From assembly GCA_041584015.1 (NCBI GenBank), contig JBFHES010000241.1, positions 1 through 7,020 of the forward strand: a DNA stretch of 7,020 nucleotides, given 5' to 3'. The translations under genes were made by a program, and so were the position numbers. Shown here in pieces: positions 1 to 4,917 of this stretch. How positions within the stretch are numbered: position 1 is the first letter of the stretch; every line of letters begins with the position of its first letter. This DNA is from JBFHES01 sp041584015 (GTDB lineage: Bacteria > Bacteroidota > Bacteroidia > Bacteroidales > M50B96). The notes beneath the pieces were generated by a model. The model was not told the origin of the DNA and did not search any database. It saw only the letters and a list, made by a program, of their open reading frames with translations.

Positions 1-17
1 AAACCATATCAAAACTA

Positions 18-71
18 ATAAATCGCCCATTACAAAATTTAGCCTTTTTGGCCAAGCGATTTATGTTTTTT
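18..71 (+). terminator. Possible intrinsic terminator of an upstream gene
   Basis: A 9-bp perfect inverted repeat (ATAAATCGC at 18-26, GCGATTTAT at 56-64) is followed by a run of six T at 66-71. The loop is long (29 bases) and contains a small GCC-TTTTT-GGC stem. The arrangement fits the end of a plus-strand gene lying left of the window, but the stem is AT-rich, so the call is tentative. Confidence 0.35.
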
Positions 72-198
72 GACTTTCCATGAACGAGCGTGAGCACCCT
101 CAAAGAGACCTTTAAAAAATCCAAAACTAAATATATTTCTTGGATTTAGACGCTACTGATTTTTAAATCCGGAGGACAAATATTTCTTATGTGCAAAA

Positions 199-252
199 TA
201 ATTGTGTAACAAACCTCGCGTGAGTACATGCGCGGCAGCTCGAGAAAATATT
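199..252. repeat. Intergenic hairpin repeat, copy 1
   Basis: The core at 218-239 matches the core at 1181-1202 at 20 of 22 positions. It contains a GCGTG-AGTA-CATGC hairpin (218-231) with one G-T pair, followed by GCGGCAGC. The upstream flank (199-217) also aligns with the other copy at about 15 of 19 positions, and both copies end in AAATATT. Copy 1 lacks a 15-base block that copy 2 carries between flank and core. The core is much more GC-rich than its surroundings. Confidence 0.65.
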
Positions 253-386
253 CCTTTCAAAAAGAAAGATAAATAGAAATATATCAAAAGGATAAAATCG
301 TTTGTTTTAATTATTAGTATCCATTAGCTTTACAATAGATATTGACTTATACAATGAGACTTTAAACTATTAAATAATCTACTGAG

Positions 387-1067
387 ATGACAATTAAGAA
401 CCTTTATGTATTATTTCTAATACTCATAAGCTCTACGTTGAACGCCCAGATTTTTGACAAATATGGAGTTAGAGCTGGGGTTGGCTTTTCAAATCAGTGT
501 TGGAAATATAGTTATTATTCTCCAGCCTATGAATATTGGAATAACTATAGAGCGGGACTAAGTGTTAATGTAAATGCAGAAAAACAATTAAGAGAGTATA
601 TATCGGTCAGAACTGAGTTTGGTTACATACAAAAGGGATTTGTTGATAATCAGATAAGAACTAACATATACGGTGAGGAGATCCCTAAACCCAACAAAGA
701 ATTTATTTTGCATAATTTCTCCGGTAGTGCTGGATTTAAATTCAGTCCGTTAAAGACCGTTGGAAAACCATACTTAATAGCTGGACTGAGAGTTGATTAC
801 CTTGTTAAATACAAAGATGTGCTAATAGAACGCGAAGGTGTTATCTATAGGGCTAATGCGAATAGGCTTGAAGATATGAGAAAATTCACACTCGGAGGAC
901 TCATTGGAGTAGGAATTGAATATAAAGAGTTTTTATACCTAGAGATTGAATTTAATCCAACCCTTTCGCAAATCATTATTGATGATGATTTTGCTATCCA
1001 AGATAGATATTTTGGAGGAACACTAGGTTTGAATATTAATAGTTTGTTCGAAAAAGCTAAGAAATAA
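387..1067 (+). CDS. Secreted outer-membrane beta-barrel protein (PorT-like family)
   Basis: The 226-residue product begins with a clear signal peptide (residues 1-20, hydrophobic stretch YVLFLILI, probable cleavage after the Ala of LNAQ). The mature part starts with YGVRAGVGFS and continues as alternating strands ending in aromatic or hydrophobic residues and Gly-rich turns (SGSAGFKFSP, PYLIAGLRVDY, TLGGLIGVGIEY, FGGTLGLNI). This is the pattern of the small Bacteroidota 'outer membrane beta-barrel' proteins (Pfam PF13568 type), which are usually about 180-250 residues and form an 8-strand-like barrel in the outer membrane. The specific role of such proteins is generally unknown, and I do not assign one. 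ATG 387 is chosen because it starts the signal peptide; no Shine-Dalgarno sequence is seen, as is normal in this phylum. The gene stands alone, flanked on both sides by copies of an intergenic repeat. Confidence 0.8.
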   Translation: MTIKNLYVLFLILISSTLNAQIFDKYGVRAGVGFSNQCWKYSYYSPAYEYWNNYRAGLSVNVNAEKQLREYISVRTEFGYIQKGFVDNQIRTNIYGEEIPKPNKEFILHNFSGSAGFKFSPLKTVGKPYLIAGLRVDYLVKYKDVLIEREGVIYRANANRLEDMRKFTLGGLIGVGIEYKEFLYLEIEFNPTLSQIIIDDDFAIQDRYFGGTLGLNINSLFEKAKK

Positions 1068-1146
1068 TGCATAATAATATTCAGTGGAAGCTTTAGAATA
1101 AAATTAACTGATAAGGGGCAAATTTGAATTAAACCATAGTATGATG

Positions 1147-1215
1147 TAATTGACTAATAAACTTCACCTCCCGCCACCAGGCGTGAGGACACGCGCGGCA
1201 GCAAGGCTAAATATT
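1147..1215. repeat. Intergenic hairpin repeat, copy 2
   Basis: This is the second copy of the repeat at 199-252, in the same orientation and about 950 bases away. Its core GCGTG-AGGA-CACGC (1181-1194) is a perfect 5-bp hairpin with a 4-base loop, followed by GCGGCAGC. Copy 1 has T instead of C in the second arm, leaving a G-T pair, so the hairpin survives in both. A GC-rich block (about 1166-1180, with CCTCCCGCCACC) is present only here. The rest of the 1068-1340 gap shows no coding frame. Confidence 0.65.
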
Positions 1216-1309
1216 GGAAGAATGTATGGATAAGTTTTAAATCAACAGCCGTAAGATTTATTCCTAGTCAATAAGTCAATCGTTAATCAAATAATTAACG
1301 CAAAAAAAC

Positions 1310-1317
1310 TATTTTCG
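1310..1317 (+). promoter_or_regulatory. Possible -7 box of the mntP gene
   Basis: TATTTTCG resembles the Bacteroidota -7 consensus TAnnTTTG with one mismatch and lies 23 bases before the ATG at 1341. No good -33 TTG element is found at the expected distance. I see no sign of a yybP-ykoY manganese riboswitch in the short leader this would give. Confidence 0.25.
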
Positions 1318-1340
1318 TCGTTTCAACAGCAAATGGTATA

Positions 1341-1904
1341 ATGAATTTATTCTCACTTATTTTAATTGGAGTCGGCTTATCCATTGACAGTCTTGCAGCA
1401 AGTATAACCTCAGGAGCATGCACAAAAAACATTAAAATTAAACAAATAATTAAAATTGCTTCAGTTATGGCGCTCTTTCAAGGAACCATGCCGTTAATAG
1501 GATGGATAATTGGAAGCAGTTTTAAAAACTTAATTGAAGATTACGACCACTGGATAGCCTTCATCCTATTGTTGGCGATTGGAAGTAAACTGATTTATGA
1601 TGGTTTTAAAAATGATTCGAATAAAGAAGCAAGCGATAATCCTACTAGCAACATGGTGCTTGCCGGAATGGCATTAGCCACAAGTATTGATGCAATGATT
1701 CTCGGGATCGGATTTGGTTTAATTAAAATGAACATTTGGTTAACCATGTTGGTCATTGGTGCCACAACATTCCTTTTTTCAACAACAGGAGTATTTATTG
1801 GTAAAAAAATTGGAGATAGAATTAATAAGGGTATTGAGATTATAGGAGGTATTGTTTTGATAAGTATCGGACTTAAAATTTTATTAGCACACATCTATTT
1901 TTAA
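1341..1904 (+). CDS. mntP: Putative manganese efflux pump MntP
   Basis: The product is a 187-residue inner-membrane protein of the MntP family (PF02659, formerly DUF204/YebN), which exports Mn2+ and protects against manganese excess. Length and layout match the family: two homologous three-helix halves, each opening with the signature S-[IM/L]-D-x-hydrophobic. Here these are LSIDSLAAS (Asp16) and ATSIDAMILG (Asp117), the acidic membrane residues important for transport in E. coli MntP. Other family landmarks are FQGTMPLIGW (46-55), HWIAFILLLAIGSKLIYDG (70-88), a short charged loop at about 90-103, and IGGIVLISIGLKIL near the end. The start at 1341 gives the standard MNLFSLILIGVGLSID N-terminus. 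The gene is apparently monocistronic, and no metal-regulator gene is adjacent. The preceding ATG at 1333 runs into a stop after two codons. Confidence 0.93.
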   Translation: MNLFSLILIGVGLSIDSLAASITSGACTKNIKIKQIIKIASVMALFQGTMPLIGWIIGSSFKNLIEDYDHWIAFILLLAIGSKLIYDGFKNDSNKEASDNPTSNMVLAGMALATSIDAMILGIGFGLIKMNIWLTMLVIGATTFLFSTTGVFIGKKIGDRINKGIEIIGGIVLISIGLKILLAHIYF

Positions 1905-1915
1905 TCCGGAAATAG

Positions 1916-2077
1916 AATCCAGCTGCTGAACTTTGGTCTATTGGTTTAGCTCGTAGCAAATCAGTGGATGCGCATGGAGGCATTGTTATAGGATGGGCTG
2001 TCCAATCAGGACTTGGTGGTTCAGTAACACCTTGGATTTCAGGTGGCTTTAATGAAGGTATAATAACTGTTTATTAA
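1916..2077 (+). pseudogene. Headless C-terminal gene fragment, unknown family
   Basis: A frame of 53 codons, opened by the stop TAG at 1913-1915 and closed by TAA at 2075-2077, reads like the tail of a real protein. It starts NPAAELWSIGLARS, continues VDAHGGIVIGWAVQSG and ends SGGFNEGIITVY. No ATG is available; only an internal GTG exists. The Gly-rich, alternating hydrophobic pattern suggests beta strands. The start lies only 11 bases after the mntP stop, so the 5' part of the original gene has probably been lost by deletion. The next gene starts 10 bases after this fragment, which suggests the two were once an operon. I do not recognise the family. A toxin or repeat-protein C-terminus is possible but unproven, and the frame could also be chance. 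Confidence 0.45.
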
Positions 2078-2087
2078 CGATTCTATT

Positions 2088-2522
2088 ATGAGAAATAAAA
2101 GACGTAAAATATTTAAAATACTGCCAGGAATTGTGATTTTAACTTTAGTTATCCTAAAGTGTAATTTTGATAGTTATAAGATGGATAAAGAATTGGAGGA
2201 GATTCACAAAAAATATCAGTCTATTGCTCGAGCTGATAGTCTCAATAATATTGTTCTTTCAACCTATACGTATGAAGATTTTAGGTATAGTCCGGCTATT
2301 GTTTTCATTTGTTTGGATGATCAACAAATGTATAAAATCTATGCATCGGTGAATCCAGATTATTACCACAAAGGTATTAAAGGCATTTTTGATGTGTTAG
2401 AATCAGGTAATAAGCTCACTAAAAACATAGGTAATGATACTATACATGTTTTTAAAACTTACTCATCTATTAAGGAATCGTATTATTTTATTTTAGAGCC
2501 ACCCGAAGATCAACTTCAATAG
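2088..2522 (+). CDS. Membrane-anchored protein of unknown function
   Basis: The product has 144 residues. A basic N-terminus (MRNKRRKIFK) is followed by one hydrophobic segment (about residues 11-24, ILPGIVILTLVILK), giving either a single N-terminal membrane anchor or an uncleaved signal. Cys25 follows, but ILKC is a poor lipobox, so a lipoprotein is unlikely. The rest is soluble: a charged helix at about 31-50 (KELEEIHKKY), then a mixed alpha/beta domain with DLxRADSLNN-like and YTYEDFRYSPAIVFICLDD stretches, ending EPPEDQLQ. I do not recognise a named family. The gene starts 10 bases after the fragment at 1916-2077 and may once have been co-transcribed with it, which would fit a small immunity or accessory protein, but there is no direct evidence. 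No Shine-Dalgarno is seen; ATG 2088 is the first start and gives the membrane segment. Confidence 0.65.
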   Translation: MRNKRRKIFKILPGIVILTLVILKCNFDSYKMDKELEEIHKKYQSIARADSLNNIVLSTYTYEDFRYSPAIVFICLDDQQMYKIYASVNPDYYHKGIKGIFDVLESGNKLTKNIGNDTIHVFKTYSSIKESYYFILEPPEDQLQ

Positions 2523-2536
2523 CATGTATGTTACAA

Positions 2537-2558
2537 TAATGATTTGACAAAGTCATTA
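2537..2558. other. Short intergenic hairpin
   Basis: TAATGATTT, loop GACA, AAGTCATTA forms a 9-bp stem with one G-T pair, starting 15 bases after the stop of the gene at 2088-2522. There is no T-run after it on either strand, so it is at best a weak terminator or an mRNA 3'-end stabiliser. Confidence 0.3.
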
Positions 2559-2580
2559 CACTTAAATTGAAAAAACAACT

Positions 2581-2872
2581 ATGAGAACAACACGCATACT
2601 TCTAATAATAATTTTGCTATCCACACATAGTGTGATTGTATAATAGAACGATAATTTATCCAAATCCATTTTTCAATAGTTTTACAATAAATACAAGCTT
2701 TGACGATTTAGATACAAAATATAGAGTACTGAATAAAATGGGGCAAATTATTCTAAATGGAGAATTGGGAAATGAAGTGAAGTTTGATTTTAGCAGTTTA
2801 GCATCTGGTGTTTATTTTCTCCAATTGGAGAATTCCAACAAAGTCACCTGTCACAAGATTGTAAAGAGATAA
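2581..2872 (+). pseudogene. Split remnant: signal peptide plus T9SS type A sorting domain
   Basis: ATG 2581 opens a 20-codon frame (MRTTRILLIIILLSTHSVIV, stop TAA at 2641-2643) that is a typical signal peptide. In the next frame, beginning right after a TGA at 2633-2635, a stretch to TAA 2870-2872 encodes a textbook T9SS type A C-terminal sorting domain (PF18962 type): IIYPNPFFNSFTI, then YRVLNKMGQIILNGEL, then FDFSSLASGVYFLQL and the basic end HKIVKR. Such tails direct proteins to the outer-membrane type IX translocon and are removed on secretion. Here the cargo between signal peptide and tail is absent, and the two parts are out of frame by one base. Either an internal deletion removed the cargo of a larger secreted protein, or a small signal-plus-tail protein of about 97 residues acquired a one-base frameshift. 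The only start for the tail alone would be TTG 2636, which would leave it without a signal peptide and not functional. Confidence 0.75.
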
Positions 2873-2873
2873 A

Positions 2874-3038
2874 TTATACCGATCTATTATTTGCCATACT
2901 ATTGTTCAAGGAATAGGCCTTGCTACGCAAATGTTTTACTGGGCTATGTGTCGTTTCCAAGCCATCTTGTCTGAGAATGTGGTTCTGATCTGCCAGCTTT
3001 AATGGATGTTGTGCTAATGGATAAAAGATTGATAACAT
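2874..3038 (-). CDS. Small ORF of unknown origin, possibly a repeat or gene fragment
   Basis: ATG at 3038 opens a 54-codon frame read leftwards to TAA at 2874-2876. It starts MLSIFYPLAQHPLKLADQ and includes ILRQDGLETT and HLRSKAYSLNN. The stretch is richer in GC than the flanks, and a 7-bp perfect hairpin lies directly upstream of the ATG. The end is within two bases of the converging T9SS remnant. I do not recognise a domain, and the His/Arg/Ser-rich composition without a hydrophobic core may mean that the conserved thing is the DNA (a dispersed intergenic repeat) rather than a protein. Confidence 0.2.
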   Translation of the reverse strand: MLSIFYPLAQHPLKLADQNHILRQDGLETTHSPVKHLRSKAYSLNNSMANNRSV

Positions 3039-3057
3039 GCTAAAACAATATTTTAGC
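3039..3057. other. Perfect hairpin GCTAAAA-CAATA-TTTTAGC
   Basis: A 7-bp perfect inverted repeat with a 5-base loop, extendable by one T-G pair. It lies immediately before the putative insertion-sequence end at 3060-3083 and just upstream of the small minus-strand ORF. No U-tract follows beyond the stem itself, so its role is unclear. Confidence 0.35.
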
Positions 3058-3059
3058 GA

Positions 3060-3083
3060 CAGTATCTCACAAAGTGTGTAAAA
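3060..3083. mobile_element. Possible solo IS256-type terminal repeat
   Basis: CAGTATCTCACAAAG followed by TGTGTAAAA resembles, from memory, the terminal inverted repeats of Bacteroidota IS256-family elements, which contain GTGTCTCA...AAAGTGTGTAAA. Contained within it is the small palindrome CACA-AAG-TGTG. No transposase and no opposite end is present in the window, so at most this is a relic or a one-ended footprint. The resemblance has not been checked against any database. Confidence 0.25.
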
Positions 3084-3139
3084 GCGACTTGGTTAATATA
3101 AATCTAATCGTTCATCAAAAATAATTAAAAACTGATTAA

Positions 3140-3179
3140 GGATCATGCCCCAGTCACGGACTGGCATGGTTCATTTTTT
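3140..3179 (+). terminator. Strong intrinsic terminator
   Basis: Outer stem GGATCATG (3140-3147) pairs with CATGGTTC (3165-3172). After a bulge of two C, the inner stem CCAGTC (3150-3155) pairs with GACTGG (3159-3164) around loop ACG. The hairpin is followed by ATTTTTT (3173-3179). It is the most GC-rich hairpin in the left half. No intact plus-strand gene ends close by, so it is probably left over from a lost gene. On the minus strand it sits 11 bases after the stop of the fragment at 3191-3373, and could act there too, although only a distant T-run follows. Confidence 0.7.
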
Positions 3180-3190
3180 GGTTACTTCAT

Positions 3191-3373
3191 TTACTGTTCT
3201 TGTTCACGCAGACCATAAGTGCCTGCAAAATTCTTCCAATCAATTACGGTGTATGTTATGCCATCCCTTTTACCAATTTCTGAGGAATAATTTTTAATAA
3301 TGTTTTTTTCATATCCTACATCTCCTGGACATGAGACAAGAATCTTAACCTCTGCAACTGTATTGATTTGTTT
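3191..3373 (-). pseudogene. Fragment of a DUF4062/TIR-like N-terminal domain (defence-type)
   Basis: A 60-codon minus-strand frame runs from just after a TAA (3374-3376) to TAA at 3191-3193. It contains EVKILVSCPGDVGYEKNI, then GITYTVIDWKNFAG and TYGLREQEQ. The order 'hydrophobic strand - SxPGDV - acidic/basic helix - hydrophobic strand with W - YG.R.QEQ' is the hallmark of the N-terminal DUF4062/TIR-like domain found in STAND NTPases and other presumed defence or signalling proteins, which normally continues for hundreds of residues. Here it stops about where the second helix should begin, and no ATG precedes it, so both ends are missing. A neighbouring frame upstream (AKWFKNK) runs into the same point, which suggests a frameshift. 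It is a decayed remnant, not a working gene. Confidence 0.6.
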
Positions 3374-3506
3374 TTAAACCACTTGGCTATATTTTAGACA
3401 TCGTCTGTCTTAACAGATCGCTTTTTAACAATTGTTTTCGGTATGTACTCAACCAATTGAGAACTAGTTAATCACAAACATAGATTTTAAATTCAGAAAT
3501 TAGATA

Positions 3507-3629
3507 ATGGGTATATTAGAAGATTATCTTAATGCTTGGTTAAATATAGATTTGGTTTCAACTCCTCTGAGATTGTTTCTAACTAACCTAAAGATCTTAA
3601 ATCTTATCGATGATTTTAAACTAAGATAG
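3507..3629 (+). CDS. Doubtful 40-residue ORF
   Basis: ATG 3507 to TAG 3627-3629 encodes MGILEDYLNAWLNIDL followed by a Leu-rich stretch (RLFLTNLKILNLIDDF). The composition is compatible with a short amphipathic or membrane-associated peptide or the N-terminus of a lost gene. There is no ribosome-binding or promoter signal and no family I recognise. The surrounding non-coding stretch (3374-3506 and 3630-3684) shows nothing else. Confidence 0.18.
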   Translation: MGILEDYLNAWLNIDLVSTPLRLFLTNLKILNLIDDFKLR

Positions 3630-3684
3630 ATTAAAATGCAAATTGAATCAAAAGAAATATGCTTATACTCAAAAAGGTAAATTC

Positions 3685-3707
3685 GGTGGGCAAATTGGTG
3701 GGCAAAT
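3685..3707. repeat. Tandem 11-bp direct repeat next to the tRNA 3' end
   Basis: GGTGGGCAAAT occurs at 3685-3695 and again at 3697-3707, a 12-base period. It lies about 50 bases beyond the 3' end of the tRNA-Ala gene, just past its terminator. Short direct repeats beside a tRNA 3' end are the typical layout of integrase arm-binding sites in an att region; this reading is inferred from position, since no integrase gene is visible. Confidence 0.55.
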
Positions 3708-3708
3708 G

Positions 3709-3744
3709 AAAAAGAGTTACAGTTTAGAAACACTGTAACTCTTT
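3709..3744 (-). terminator. Terminator of the tRNA-Ala transcript
   Basis: A perfect 13-bp inverted repeat (AAAGAGTTACAGT at 3711-3723, ACTGTAACTCTTT at 3732-3744) with an 8-base loop lies 11 bases downstream of the tRNA on the minus strand. The transcript would end in the stem's UUU followed by UU. The stem is long enough to act as an intrinsic terminator despite the short U-tract. Confidence 0.7.
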
Positions 3745-3755
3745 GATTATGTTTG

Positions 3756-3829
3756 TGGAGCATATCGGAATCGAACCGATGACCTCTTGACTGCCAGTCA
3801 AACGCTCTAGCCAACTGAGCTAATGCCCC
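3756..3829 (-). tRNA. tRNA-Ala (anticodon GGC)
   Basis: Read on the minus strand, the 74-base gene folds as a complete cloverleaf. The acceptor stem is GGGGCAT with ATGCTCC, the D-arm starts GCTC-AGTTGG, the anticodon stem TTTGA/TCAAG encloses loop CTGGCAG (anticodon GGC, reading GCC/GCU), and the T-arm is ATCGG-TTCGATT-CCGAT. The third acceptor pair is G-U, the identity element of alanine tRNAs, and the discriminator base is A. The 3' CCA is not encoded (the next bases are CAA), so it must be added after transcription. The gene follows the HmuY-like gene in the same direction. Confidence 0.95.
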
Positions 3830-3835
3830 ATGCGG

Positions 3836-3843
3836 CAAAGATA
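3836..3843 (-). promoter_or_regulatory. -7 promoter box of the tRNA gene
   Basis: On the minus strand TATCTTTG matches the Bacteroidota consensus TAnnTTTG exactly. Only six bases separate it from the first base of the mature tRNA, so transcription would start at or within a few bases of the tRNA 5' end. A -33 TTG element is not evident; the upstream stretch is A-rich (CTGAAAAA at about 3868-3861). Confidence 0.6.
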
Positions 3844-3882
3844 GAATTTTCTTTGAACGGTTTTTCAGGAAATTAAATAATA

Positions 3883-4917
3883 TTACAATTCTTTGTATTC
3901 AAAGGTTGGATAACCCCGCTCAGGTGGCGAATCTTCAGTTGCTTCGCTATAGTAGCCAATAAACTTCAACTTATACGTGAGTCCATCGTTATCGCGGATT
4001 ATATAATTAACCAATGTATCTATTACATAATCAGGTTCAATGTACGCCTTCCAGTCAGCCCCAATTACATCAAGTTCATTTGAGAACTCCATATCTATTA
4101 CATCCTCGGCAACTATATCACGAAAATATAAAGATCTGTCTTCGGCAACCTCAACCCCTGTATGATTAATTAAGGCGCCACGCACAGTGTATTCAGTAGG
4201 CACACTATCAATGGTATAAACAATACTGGCATATTGTGAGAACATAAAATCCCAATCGTACTTCATTGGCTGTTCGGCAATTTGTCCTCCATTCTCGAAA
4301 CTGAAACGTATGAAATTATAATCATCATCTTTTAATATCTCATACTGCTGTTCTTCCGATCCATCAAGCTTAGCTGCTCGTATCACATATTTATCTTCAT
4401 CAACAGACAACAACATAAATTTGCGGTAAACGCTGTAATTTATGCCACCAAACGTACCGAGTAGATACACATGATTCGTGTATAAATTCTCTGTCTCGCC
4501 AAGCGCTGCCCATGATCCTATAGCCGTAGAATCAAGATTACCGTTAGATTTATCGTATCGCCAGCGTATCTCAGCAGGTATTGTGGTTACACTATCGAAG
4601 TCGGATATTTGCGTATTGGCTATTCGTAAAAAATTAGAACTATTTAAAGTCACATGCCAGCCATCGACACCAGTTTCAAAACCCAAATGCCAATCGGCAT
4701 TACCATTCACCTGAAGTATTTCTATGGAATCGGGCAATAGGTTTACAAATACCTGACTGTGATAAATATTCTCCTGAATGGCCACGGTAATTTCGCTTCC
4801 GGGTGTATGTGGTTCCTTTTGTTCATCTTCTTTAAAACATGAAACAAAAGCAACAGCTGCAGCCAATAGCAATATTTTAGGCCATTGACTGAATATATGT
4901 TTTGAAGAAATAAGCAT
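3883..4917 (-). CDS. HmuY-family surface lipoprotein (heme-binding)
   Basis: The product has 344 residues. A lipoprotein signal ends in AFVSC, making Cys27 the lipidated residue. It is followed directly by FKEDE, a Lys-acidic-acidic pattern like the lipoprotein export signal that sends Bacteroidota lipoproteins to the cell surface. Features of the HmuY family (PF14064 type) are ADWHLGFETGVDGWHVTLNS (74-93), YDWDFMFSQY (220-229) with TVRGALINHTGVEVA after it, and the ending NYIIRDNDGLTYKLKFIG ... RGYPTFEYKEL. HmuY proteins bind heme and pass it to a TonB-dependent receptor. At 344 residues this is longer than P. gingivalis HmuY (about 216), like many environmental homologues. Its ATG overlaps the receptor stop by one base (TAATG), so the two are translationally coupled. 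The heme ligand residues cannot be assigned from sequence alone, so the ligand is an inference from family and context. Confidence 0.85.
   Translation of the reverse strand: MLISSKHIFSQWPKILLLAAAVAFVSCFKEDEQKEPHTPGSEITVAIQENIYHSQVFVNLLPDSIEILQVNGNADWHLGFETGVDGWHVTLNSSNFLRIANTQISDFDSVTTIPAEIRWRYDKSNGNLDSTAIGSWAALGETENLYTNHVYLLGTFGGINYSVYRKFMLLSVDEDKYVIRAAKLDGSEEQQYEILKDDDYNFIRFSFENGGQIAEQPMKYDWDFMFSQYASIVYTIDSVPTEYTVRGALINHTGVEVAEDRSLYFRDIVAEDVIDMEFSNELDVIGADWKAYIEPDYVIDTLVNYIIRDNDGLTYKLKFIGYYSEATEDSPPERGYPTFEYKEL

Larger units (their letters stand above)
1..386. other. Intergenic region with hairpins and one repeat copy
   Basis: No convincing coding frame is visible on either strand. The stretch holds a terminator-like hairpin near the left edge, a pair of mutually exclusive short stems (117-124 with 140-147, or 142-148 with 164-170), and the first copy of a hairpin-bearing intergenic repeat (199-252). 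A short string resembling the repeat core, GCGTGAGCAC, lies at 88-97 but lacks the matching second arm. The last 130 bases before the gene at 387 are AT-rich and should contain its promoter, but I could not find a clear TAnnTTTG box there. Confidence 0.6.

Noticed and set aside
845..1072. 75-codon minus-strand ORF
   Set aside because: Shadow of the beta-barrel gene on the other strand, without independent features.
1216..1340. yybP-ykoY manganese riboswitch before mntP
   Set aside because: No recognisable paired elements of that riboswitch, and the likely promoter box leaves only a very short leader.
1595..1894. 99-codon minus-strand ORF
   Set aside because: Antisense shadow of mntP; its hydrophobic composition mirrors the membrane protein coded on the plus strand.
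2167..2352. 61-codon plus-strand ORF
   Set aside because: Out-of-frame shadow inside the gene at 2088-2522, which has the better start and the membrane segment.
3685..3744. CRISPR-like array
   Set aside because: Only two short direct repeats with one base between them and no spacers; the neighbouring inverted repeat is a terminator.
3524..3838. 104-codon minus-strand ORF spanning the tRNA gene
   Set aside because: It reads straight through the tRNA-Ala gene and its terminator; the peptide around LAQLARAFDWQSRGHRFDS is the usual translation artefact of a tRNA.
4478..4714. 78-codon plus-strand ORF
   Set aside because: Antisense shadow of the HmuY-like gene.
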